From: Desulfobacterales bacterium
GTDB lineage: Bacteria; Desulfobacterota; Desulfobacteria; Desulfobacterales; JASFBJ01
Assembly: GCA_030149585.1 (NCBI GenBank)
Contig: JASFBJ010000207.1
Span: 1 to 6,602 of the forward strand
Direction of reading: 5' to 3'
DNA length: 6,602 nt
Every line of letters starts with the position of its first letter. The stretch's first letter is position 1. Both the position numbers and the translations under genes were made by a program. The notes under the pieces were generated by a model that made no database searches, was not told the origin of the DNA, and saw only the letters and a list, made by a program, of their open reading frames with translations. This document shows, one piece after another, positions 1 through 5,329 of this stretch.

Positions 1-87
1 AGGATGTAAAATATTGATAAGCATGGGCCGCAGAGCAACCAGATCCGGTTGTCTTGCGGCATTATACTCCTCTTCTTCAAAGTCCAT
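1..87 (-). CDS. Unidentified protein, N-terminal 29 codons only (runs off the window)
   Basis: An open frame starts with ATG at 87 and reads 29 codons without a stop to the window edge. It begins MDFEEEEYNAARQPDLVALR, so the N-terminus is strongly acidic. The next residues (PMLINILHP) are more hydrophobic, but too few are visible to call a membrane segment or a domain. A good Shine-Dalgarno (AGGAG, 7 nt before ATG) precedes it. It lies 34 nt downstream of the cimA stop on the same strand with no terminator between, so it is probably the third gene of the ilvD-cimA operon. I do not recognise the family and assign no function. The coding call rests on the start signal, spacing and strand. Confidence 0.6.
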   Translation of the reverse strand, partial: MDFEEEEYNAARQPDLVALRPMLINILHP

Positions 88-113
88 TTTATTTCTCCTG
101 GTTATTTCTCCTG
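88..113 (-). repeat. Tandem duplication of a 12-bp ribosome-binding segment
   Basis: Two perfect copies of CAGGAGAAATAA (minus strand) lie at 113-102 and 100-89, one base apart. The copy next to the ATG at 87 is correctly spaced to act as Shine-Dalgarno. The upstream copy lies just after the cimA stop (122-124). This may be a simple slippage duplication or a standby ribosome site; the sequence shows only the repeat. Confidence 0.7.
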
Positions 114-121
114 ATTATAAT

Positions 122-1732
122 TCATTTTTTTATTTGAGGCAGCGCCAGTTTATATTGAAAACTGTCGGTTAAGGCCTGCCAGGATGCTTCAATGATATCT
201 TCTGAAACACCAATTGTGGTCCAAACCCGGTTTTTATCTCTGGAATCAATCAAGACCCTGACTCTGGCGGCAGTTCCTTCCCTGCCATCAATGACCCTGA
301 CTTTAAAGTCCACCAGGTGCATGGTCTCAAGATCCGGAAAAAATTTACCAAGGGCTTTTCTAAGGGCATTATCCAGAGCACTCACAGGGCCATTGCCTTC
401 TGCTGCCGTCATTTCATGCCGGCCATCTACTAAAATTTTTATAATTGCATGGGCAAAACAGGGCCCATCCATATCTTTTTCAATGGAAATTCTAAAGGAT
501 TCCAATATAAAAGCAGGTTTAAACTGGCTGGTAAATTTTTCTATCAAAATTTTTAAAGACCCGTCAGCAGTATCAAACTGGTATCCCTTTTCCTCCAGCT
601 TTTTAATTTCGGAAACAATTTTCCGGCTGTCATATCCATTGGCGCCAAGTTCGATATTCAACTCATTGGCCTTATATTCTACATTACTCTTTCCAGCAAG
701 GTCAGACACCAGTACCCGGCGTTTATTGCCGACTATTTTGGGATCTATATGTTCGTAAGCCATGGGTGTTTTCATAATGGCATTAACATGGATACCGCCT
801 TTATGCGCAAAGGCGCTTTTCCCTACAAAGGGACGCGACCTAACAGGGATCATATTGGCTGTTTCACTGATAAAGCGGGAAAGTGTTTTTAATTTGCTTA
901 ATTTTTCCCATGAAATGCACTCAAGATCCATTTTGTTTTTTAATATTGGTATAACAGAGGTCAGATCTGCATTGCCGCAACGCTCACCATAGCCGTTAAC
1001 CGTGCCATGAACCATTATGGCTCCGACCTTTACAGCAGAAATTGTATTGGCTACTGCAAGGCCGCAATCATTATGAGTGTGAATACCGATTTTAATTTCA
1101 GCCGGCTTAAACCCAAAACCATTCTTTTGAGTTAGCTCCTCTTTTACCTGCTTAATAATGTTTTCAACTTCAAAGTGAAGGGTGCCGCCGTTTGTATCAC
1201 AAAGTACCAGAAAATCAGCACCGTTTTTCAAGGCAGTTGCCAGGGTTTCCAGGGCATAGGCTTTATTTGCTTTATATCCGTCGAAAAAATGTTCTGCATC
1301 ATAGATTACTTCCCTGTTATGACTTTTTAAAAAATCAACTGTTTCTCCGATCATGGCTAAATTTTCAGCAAGACTGATCTCCATAATCTTTTCCACATGC
1401 AGTTCCCAGGTCTTGCCGAAAATGGTAACTACCGGTGTTTGGGTTAAGATTAATTTTTCAAGATTATTATCATCTTCCGGGGCAATGCCGGGTTTACGGG
1501 TTGCCCCAAAAGCAGCTATTTTCGCATTTTGAAAGGTTTCACGCTGGATCATATCAAAAAAGCGCAAATCCCTGGGATTTGAACCAGGCCAGCCCCCTTC
1601 AATATAATGGATGCCCATTTCATCCAGTTTATGAGCAATTTTAACTTTGTCCTCAGCAGTAAAACTGATACTTTCTCCCTGGGTACCGTCTCGCAAGGTA
1701 GTATCATATAAAAAAATTGATTGCACTGTCAT
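122..1732 (-). CDS. cimA: (R)-citramalate synthase
   Basis: CimA condenses pyruvate with acetyl-CoA to (R)-citramalate, the first step of the threonine-independent route to isoleucine; it is a cytosolic enzyme. The 536-residue protein has the HMGL/LeuA-type TIM barrel. The N-terminal DTTLRDGTQ holds the catalytic Arg14 and metal ligand Asp15. Glu147 lies in DAEHFFDGYK, metal-binding His218 and His220 in HTHNDCG, and NGYGERCGNADL carries Asn254. Roughly residues 385-525 form the C-terminal LeuA allosteric dimer domain, the usual isoleucine-feedback region. The long-form, CimA-type segment IHYIEGGWPGSNPRD argues for citramalate synthase over plain 2-isopropylmalate synthase. The frame is open upstream to 1792, but that would overlap ilvD; I place the start at 1732, after AGGAGG. 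Spacing there is only 2 nt, so the GTG at 1726 is a real alternative. It lies 13 nt after ilvD, co-transcribed with it. Confidence 0.92.
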   Translation of the reverse strand: MTVQSIFLYDTTLRDGTQGESISFTAEDKVKIAHKLDEMGIHYIEGGWPGSNPRDLRFFDMIQRETFQNAKIAAFGATRKPGIAPEDDNNLEKLILTQTPVVTIFGKTWELHVEKIMEISLAENLAMIGETVDFLKSHNREVIYDAEHFFDGYKANKAYALETLATALKNGADFLVLCDTNGGTLHFEVENIIKQVKEELTQKNGFGFKPAEIKIGIHTHNDCGLAVANTISAVKVGAIMVHGTVNGYGERCGNADLTSVIPILKNKMDLECISWEKLSKLKTLSRFISETANMIPVRSRPFVGKSAFAHKGGIHVNAIMKTPMAYEHIDPKIVGNKRRVLVSDLAGKSNVEYKANELNIELGANGYDSRKIVSEIKKLEEKGYQFDTADGSLKILIEKFTSQFKPAFILESFRISIEKDMDGPCFAHAIIKILVDGRHEMTAAEGNGPVSALDNALRKALGKFFPDLETMHLVDFKVRVIDGREGTAARVRVLIDSRDKNRVWTTIGVSEDIIEASWQALTDSFQYKLALPQIKK

Positions 1733-1734
1733 GG

Positions 1735-1740
1735 CCTCCT
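1735..1740 (-). promoter_or_regulatory. Ribosome-binding site of cimA, unusually close to the ATG
   Basis: A full AGGAGG sits in the 13-nt gap between the ilvD stop and cimA. Only two bases (CC) separate it from the ATG at 1732, shorter than the usual 5-9. The third codon of that frame is GTG (1726-1724), 8 nt from the same site, which would be ideal spacing. The site decides that translation starts here and not at the upstream in-frame ATG at 1792, but leaves ATG-1732 and GTG-1726 both possible. Confidence 0.65.
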
Positions 1741-1745
1741 GAAAT

Positions 1746-3452
1746 TTATTTGATGGTTGCCCCTTTACTGGCGGAAGAAACAACTTTTGCATACCTGGCT
1801 AAATATCCTGTGGTGATTTTGGGTGACGGCAAAACAAAACCCTCCTGCCGTATTTGCAGATCTTTATCATTTACCAAAAGGGATATCTGCTTGGCCGGGA
1901 TATCAATTTGTATAAGATCATTTTCCTTAACCAGGGCCAAAGGCCCTTTTTGCATTGCTTCAGGAGAAATATGACCAATTGAAGCACCCCTGGTTCCGCC
2001 TGAAAACCGGCCATCTGTAAGCAGGGCCACATGGGAATCCAGGCCCATTCCCGCTATGGCAGATGTTGGAGTCAGCATTTCCTGCATGCCGGGTCCTCCT
2101 CTTGGACCTTCGTAACGGATAACAACCACGTCACCTTTTTTAATTTTTCCGGCCATGATTGCAGTGGTTGCCTCTTCTTCTGATTCAAAGACCCTGGCCG
2201 GGCCCTTATGTCGCAGCATCTTATCACACACGGCAGTTTGTTTAACCACACAGCCTTCAGGCGCAAGATTACCAAAAAGAACTGCCAGCCCCCCCTGGGT
2301 ATGATAAGGATTTGAAGTCTTTCGAATTACCTCAGGGTTAAAATTTTTTACTGCCCGGAGATTATTTTTAATTGACTTGCCGGTTACGGTTAGACAATTT
2401 TGATGGATCAGGCCGGCTTTGTCCAGCTCGTTAATAACCGCTCCAATTCCTCCACTTTGATCAAGATCTTCAATATGGTGGGGGCCACCAGGACTCAAAG
2501 CACAAAGATGAGGTGTTTTTTTGCTGATTTCATTTATCAGATCAAGATCAATATCAATACCGGCCTCTTTTGCAATTGCTGTAAGGTGCAGCACTGTATT
2601 GGTGGAGCATCCCAAAGCCATATCCACGGTTAAGGCATTATAAAATGCCTTTTTGGTTAAAATTTTTCCAGCGCTGATATTCTGTTTCAACAGCTCCATG
2701 ATTTGCAGCCCGGCCATTTTTGCCAGACGCACCCTGCTTGCCATTACAGCCGGGATAGTACCGTTTCCAGGCAGCCCCAGACCAATTGCTTCAGTAAGAC
2801 AGTTCATGGAATTTGCAGTAAACATTCCAGCGCATGAACCGCATGTCGGACAGGCATTATCTTCAATCAGAGCCAGCTCTGCTTCACTCATTTTACCGGC
2901 CTTTACAGCGCCCACAGCTTCAAAAACACTTACCAGGTCAATCTTTTCTGTGGGTTTTTCCGTGGGTTTTTCTGTGGGTTTTTTTGCTGGAAAATTGCCT
3001 GGCAACCGTCCGGCCAGCATGGGCCCGCCACTGATAAATATAGTCGGCAAATCCAAACGGGCTGCTGCCATCAGCATTCCAGGAACAATTTTATCACAGT
3101 TGGGAATCATTACCATGGCATCAAAACCATGGGCAACAGCCATCACCTCAACTGAATCAGCTATCAACTCTCTGCTGGCCAGAGAGTATTTCATGCCGAT
3201 ATGGCTCATGGCAATTCCATCACATACTCCAATGGTTGAAAATTCAATCGGCAGGCCGCCTGCCATGTAGATTCCAGCTTTTACAGCGTCTTTAATGGTG
3301 TCTAAATGAATATGTCCTGGAATAATGGTATTGGCTGAGTTGGCTATCCCGATCAAAGGTTTCTGGAGCTCAAAATCCGTATATCCCATGGCCTTAAACA
3401 AGGCTCTATGGGGCGCTCTTTCAATTCCCTGCTTTATCTTATCACTTTTCAT
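1746..3452 (-). CDS. ilvD: Dihydroxy-acid dehydratase
   Basis: IlvD dehydrates 2,3-dihydroxy-isovalerate and 2,3-dihydroxy-3-methylvalerate to the keto acids that become valine/leucine and isoleucine. It is a cytosolic Fe-S enzyme. The 568-residue protein shows the family signatures: NCDKIVPGM (Cys119, and Lys121, the Mg-site lysine that is carbamylated in the family), ACPTCGSCAGMFTANSM (Cys201/204/207), and DGRFSGGTRG with GHISPEA near the C-terminus. The region around residues 38-48 reads NSANTIIPGHIHL, like E. coli and methanogen enzymes. It lacks the PCN cysteine of plant and mycobacterial [2Fe-2S] enzymes, so an oxygen-labile [4Fe-4S] type is likely (inference). A (KPTE)x3 insertion spans residues 158-169. 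The start at 3452 has AAGGAA 9 nt upstream. It is the first structural gene after the attenuator and is followed by cimA. Confidence 0.95.
   Translation of the reverse strand: MKSDKIKQGIERAPHRALFKAMGYTDFELQKPLIGIANSANTIIPGHIHLDTIKDAVKAGIYMAGGLPIEFSTIGVCDGIAMSHIGMKYSLASRELIADSVEVMAVAHGFDAMVMIPNCDKIVPGMLMAAARLDLPTIFISGGPMLAGRLPGNFPAKKPTEKPTEKPTEKIDLVSVFEAVGAVKAGKMSEAELALIEDNACPTCGSCAGMFTANSMNCLTEAIGLGLPGNGTIPAVMASRVRLAKMAGLQIMELLKQNISAGKILTKKAFYNALTVDMALGCSTNTVLHLTAIAKEAGIDIDLDLINEISKKTPHLCALSPGGPHHIEDLDQSGGIGAVINELDKAGLIHQNCLTVTGKSIKNNLRAVKNFNPEVIRKTSNPYHTQGGLAVLFGNLAPEGCVVKQTAVCDKMLRHKGPARVFESEEEATTAIMAGKIKKGDVVVIRYEGPRGGPGMQEMLTPTSAIAGMGLDSHVALLTDGRFSGGTRGASIGHISPEAMQKGPLALVKENDLIQIDIPAKQISLLVNDKDLQIRQEGFVLPSPKITTGYLARYAKVVSSASKGATIK
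2946..2981 (-). repeat. Three in-frame 12-bp repeats encoding (Lys-Pro-Thr-Glu)x3 in ilvD
   Basis: On the coding strand AAACCCACAGAA occurs three times head to tail; the middle copy differs by one silent base (ACG for ACA). It encodes KPTE KPTE KPTE at residues 158-169, flanked by further lysines (AKK before, K after). It sits between GGPMLAGR and FEAVGAVKAGKM, where most family members have only a short surface loop. Unit loss or gain would stay in frame. Confidence 0.9.
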
Positions 3453-3503
3453 TTTTATTGGTTCCTTAAAAATCCCTGGTTTTAAAAAAAGTTAAAAAAG
3501 GTT

Positions 3504-3545
3504 AAAAAAAAATCCGTTATCAACTTTAAAATGGCTGATAACGGA
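3504..3545 (-). terminator. Attenuator terminator (segment 3:4) upstream of ilvD
   Basis: Read on the minus strand, TCCGTTATCA (3545-3536) and TGATAACGGA (3522-3513) form a perfect 10-bp stem with a 13-nt loop. The inverted repeat extends to 14 bp with A-T pairs (3509-3549). It is followed directly by nine T residues (3512-3504) and then two more T-runs. This is an intrinsic terminator placed about 50 nt before the ilvD ATG and about 200 nt after the promoter, so it must be bypassed for ilvD and cimA to be expressed. Confidence 0.85.
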
Positions 3546-3590
3546 TTTTAATTTTTAATGAAATAAACTTATACTAAACCATTATCATCC
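3533..3590 (-). promoter_or_regulatory. Antiterminator pairing (segment 2:3)
   Basis: On the minus strand GGATGATAATGG (3590-3579) can pair with CCGTTATCAGCC (3544-3533). Nine contiguous pairs include one G-U; then comes one A-G mismatch and two further G-C pairs. The downstream arm overlaps the 5' arm of the terminator stem (3545-3536), so the two structures exclude each other. The upstream arm contains the leader peptide stop codons TGA TAA, so a ribosome that finishes the leader covers it and lets the terminator form. This is the standard geometry of enteric amino-acid attenuators. Confidence 0.75.
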
Positions 3591-3674
3591 AGGCACCTCG
3601 TCGCAGATAAATAGCTCTCCGACGAGGAGAATAATTAGACCGAGTAGAATATTAATGGAATTTATATTTTTCAT
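3585..3674 (-). CDS. Attenuator leader peptide rich in Ile, Leu and Val
   Basis: An ORF of 29 codons starts with ATG at 3674 and ends in tandem stops TGA TAA. Its core, residues 7-18, is INILLGLIILLV: ten of twelve residues are branched-chain amino acids. In all it has 6 Ile, 6 Leu and 2 Val of 29. It begins about 26 nt after the predicted transcription start and ends about 40 nt before the terminator stem. Its known counterparts in role are the ilv leader peptides of enteric bacteria: ribosome stalling at scarce Ile/Leu/Val-tRNA favours the antiterminator. An in-frame ATG five codons upstream (3689) is an alternative start. No strong Shine-Dalgarno is visible before either ATG, which is the weakest point. 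The peptide itself probably has no function after translation. Confidence 0.82.
   Translation of the reverse strand: MKNINSINILLGLIILLVGELFICDEVPG
3596..3627 (-). promoter_or_regulatory. Pause/protector hairpin (segment 1:2) within the leader ORF
   Basis: CCTCGTCG (3627-3620) and CGACGAGG (3603-3596) on the minus strand form a perfect 8-bp GC-rich stem with a 16-nt loop. The 5' arm contains the Leu-Val codons of the leader. Outside it, ATTATT (3635-3630, the Ile-Ile codons) can pair with GATAAT (3586-3581) across an internal loop. That would tie up the upstream arm of the antiterminator when no ribosome is on the leader. Confidence 0.7.
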
Positions 3675-3706
3675 AAAAAGAAAACTCATAATTAATTTTT
3701 TGGATG

Positions 3707-3735
3707 TTTATATCAGCCGGTTATTCCACTGTCAA
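3707..3735 (-). promoter_or_regulatory. Sigma-70 promoter of the ilvD-cimA operon
   Basis: On the minus strand TTGACA (3735-3730) is a perfect -35 box. A 17-bp spacer separates it from TATAAA (3712-3707), 5 of 6 matches to the -10 consensus. Transcription would start near 3700, giving a leader of about 250 nt before ilvD that contains the whole attenuator. An imperfect 18-bp dyad (3749-3766) lies just upstream of the -35. Confidence 0.8.
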
Positions 3736-4029
3736 TCCCTATCTTTGCTGACACAGTATTGTCTCATATAACGGCAGATAGATAATTAACTGATATAAGA
3801 TTGATGCTGCTGAGAAAGTTGAAGATAAAGACATTTTATTGCTGTTTATAGAATATAACTGTTTGAAATCATAAAGTTAATTTTTTTATAGGTTTTACAG
3901 GAAGGATGATTGGTGAGGATATGGCGGACTTGTTTATGACCGTGGGAAACTAAATGGCACATTTTTTGTATTTGAGTTAAAACAGAATGAGTTCAAAAGA
4001 GTATAAAAATTAAAAACAGAGATATAAAA
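3736..4029. other. Intergenic stretch with no recognisable gene
   Basis: AT-rich DNA lies between the ilvD promoter and the rubredoxin remnant. All reading frames are short and broken by stops. A short frame around 3797-3865 and another at 3925-4000 (GYGGLVYDRGKLNG...) look vaguely protein-like but have no proper start and match nothing I recognise. They may be decayed coding sequence. I see no tRNA, CRISPR or clear insertion-sequence end here. Confidence 0.5.
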
Positions 4030-4170
4030 ATGGCAAACCCGGAATAAATGTACCAGTGTCAGACAGCAAATTGCGGATATATTTATAATCTTGACAAGGA
4101 AGACAGAAAGGGTAAAATAATGAATAGAATTCAATTTGAAGATCTGCACGCCCACTATTTTTGCTACTGA
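4030..4170 (+). pseudogene. Decayed rubredoxin (CX4C, Rd-2-like) gene
   Basis: Read from ATG at 4030 the frame gives MANPE, a TAA stop (4045-4047), then in the same frame MYQCQTANCGYIYN, followed by KEDRKGKI and FEDL. This is the N-terminal half of a rubredoxin with the CX4C first knuckle (CQTANC) known from Desulfovibrio Rd-2 type proteins. Where rubredoxins continue LPDDWKCPxCG, this frame reads LHAHYFCY and stops at 4168-4170, so the second knuckle is lost and only one of its cysteines remains. Pro-to-Leu and Gly-to-Glu changes in the usual NPDKGD segment also point to decay. Rubredoxins donate electrons to rubrerythrin and superoxide reductase, which are encoded directly downstream, so the gene's position makes sense as a former operon member. 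A short expressed peptide from ATG 4048 is conceivable but could not form the FeS4 site alone. Confidence 0.72.
4091..4118 (+). promoter_or_regulatory. Candidate promoter of the rubrerythrin operon
   Basis: TTGACA (4091-4096), a 16-bp spacer and TAAAAT (4113-4118) resemble a sigma-70 promoter. Transcription would start near 4125, about 110 nt before rubrerythrin. It lies inside the rubredoxin remnant. A perfect 11-bp palindrome TTCAATTTGAA (4130-4140) follows just downstream and could be an operator, though chance in AT-rich DNA is possible. No clear PerR or Fur box was recognised. Confidence 0.45.
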
Positions 4171-4234
4171 AATTATATTATATCTTTTTAATTTACAAAT
4201 CATCTTTAAAATTATTTTCAAAAAGGAAAAAACT

Positions 4235-4810
4235 ATGGCTGATTTAAAAGGATCACAAACTGAGAAAAACATTTTAACGGCATTTGCAGGAGAATCCCAG
4301 GCAAGAAACCGCTACAACTATTTTGCGAGCAAGGCCAAAAAAGAAGGTTTAGTTCAGATGGCTTCGATATTTGAAGAAACAGCAAACCAGGAAAAAGAGC
4401 ATGCAAAAAGACTTTTCAAGCTGCTCCAAGGCGGCGAAGTGCAAATTACAGGCTCTTTTCCAGCAGGCATAATCGGCTCTACACTTGAAAATCTGAAAGC
4501 CTCTGCCCAGGGCGAAAAGTATGAGCACACAATAATGTATCCGGATTTTGCAAAAACCGCGCGAGATGAAGGATTTGATGCAATTGCCATAATTTTTGAA
4601 TCAATAGCGATTGCCGAAAAACAGCATGAAAAAAGGTATAAAATGCTTGCCGCAAATATTGAGGCAGGCAGGGTATTTAAAAGAGGTTCAAAGGTGATGT
4701 GGCAGTGCCGCAACTGTGGTTATCTTCATGAAGGCAATGAAGCGCCCGACGAATGTCCGGCTTGCGCTCACCCACAGGCTTATTTTGAATTGATCGGCGA
4801 AAACTATTAA
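4235..4810 (+). CDS. rbr: Rubrerythrin (diiron NADH/rubredoxin-dependent peroxidase)
   Basis: Rubrerythrin reduces hydrogen peroxide to water in the cytoplasm of anaerobes, with electrons from rubredoxin or a similar carrier. The 191-residue protein has the same length as the Desulfovibrio vulgaris prototype. Residues 1-145 form the ferritin-like four-helix diiron domain, with Glu20 in GESQARNRY, Glu53-x2-His56, Glu94 and Glu97 (GEKYEH) and Glu128-x2-His131. Residues 155-191 are the rubredoxin-like domain with Cys158-x2-Cys161 and Cys174-x2-Cys177. All expected metal ligands are present. The frame is open upstream to 4136, but the start at 4235 has AAGGA 7 nt before it and the MADLKGSQTEKN opening of the family. 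It is the first gene of a five-gene operon; the next begins 28 nt after its stop. Regulation is probably by the promoter in the rubredoxin remnant. Confidence 0.96.
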   Translation: MADLKGSQTEKNILTAFAGESQARNRYNYFASKAKKEGLVQMASIFEETANQEKEHAKRLFKLLQGGEVQITGSFPAGIIGSTLENLKASAQGEKYEHTIMYPDFAKTARDEGFDAIAIIFESIAIAEKQHEKRYKMLAANIEAGRVFKRGSKVMWQCRNCGYLHEGNEAPDECPACAHPQAYFELIGENY

Positions 4811-4838
4811 ATATGAATGGTAAAAATGGAGGATAAAT

Positions 4839-5315
4839 ATGGCTTACGTTTTTAACATGGATGAAATACTTAAAATGGCAGAGCAGATCGAAAGAAACGG
4901 CGCTGCATTTTACAGAAAGGCTGCAAAAGAGATTTCTGATTCCCAAAACAAAGAACTTCTTCTTGAACTTGCTCAAATGGAAGACGAGCATGAAAAGACC
5001 TTCGCGTCTTTGCGAGCCCGGCTTTCAGTAGATGAAAAAACGTCCACACTATTTGACCCTGAAGGTGAAACCGAGCTTTATCTTCGAGCTCTTGCGGATA
5101 CCAGGGTATTTTTCGAAAAACAGATAGATATTTCATCCATGGAGGAAATATTGAAAGAGGCCCTGACAGCCGAGAAAGATTCGATACTTTTTTATATAGG
5201 CATGAAAGATCTGGTTCCGGAAAAATTTGGAAAGGCAAAGATTGATTCTATTATTAAAGAGGAGATGGAGCATATAAAATTACTCAGCAAAAAACTTGTT
5301 GGGTTAAAAAATTAA
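4839..5315 (+). CDS. Ferritin-like diiron protein (rubrerythrin family, no rubredoxin domain)
   Basis: The 158-residue protein is a four-helix ferritin-like domain with diiron ligands in the expected order: Glu18 (AEQIERNG), Glu48-x2-His51 (MEDEH), Glu112 (TAEKDS) and Glu142-x2-His145 (EEMEH). Unlike rubrerythrin it has no C-terminal Cys4 domain, and a variable linker (about residues 62-100) separates the two helix pairs. Proteins of this type are annotated as ferritin family or COG1633. Peroxide or oxygen reduction, or iron handling, is likely, but the exact reaction is not known from sequence. The start at 4839 has GGAGG with a 6-nt spacer. It lies between rubrerythrin and superoxide reductase (14 nt to the next start), so it is almost surely co-expressed for oxidative defence. 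Confidence 0.88.
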   Translation: MAYVFNMDEILKMAEQIERNGAAFYRKAAKEISDSQNKELLLELAQMEDEHEKTFASLRARLSVDEKTSTLFDPEGETELYLRALADTRVFFEKQIDISSMEEILKEALTAEKDSILFYIGMKDLVPEKFGKAKIDSIIKEEMEHIKLLSKKLVGLKN

Positions 5316-5329
5316 AGGAGGATTAAAAA

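Noticed and set aside
1733..1792. Longer N-terminus for cimA from ATG 1792
   Set aside because: It would overlap the ilvD end, lacks a ribosome-binding site and adds residues before the conserved YDTTLRDG start that family members lack.
3453..3700. T-box riboswitch controlling ilvD
   Set aside because: No TGGNACCGCG-type T-box motif is present on the minus strand of the leader, and the Ile/Leu/Val-rich leader ORF with competing hairpins explains the terminator better.
3905..3953. Short frame with MADLFMT, faintly like the C-terminal region of IS66 transposases
   Set aside because: Only about seven residues resemble it, no other transposase motif or insertion-sequence end is nearby, and the frame stops at once.
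4136..4234. N-terminal extension of rubrerythrin from ATG 4136
   Set aside because: The extension is AT-rich low-complexity sequence overlapping the rubredoxin remnant; ATG 4235 has a good Shine-Dalgarno and the family's normal N-terminus and length.
3934..4272. Minus-strand reading frame of 112 codons
   Set aside because: It runs antisense through the rubredoxin remnant and the start of rubrerythrin, has biased Phe/Ile/Cys content from AT-rich DNA and no ribosome-binding site.
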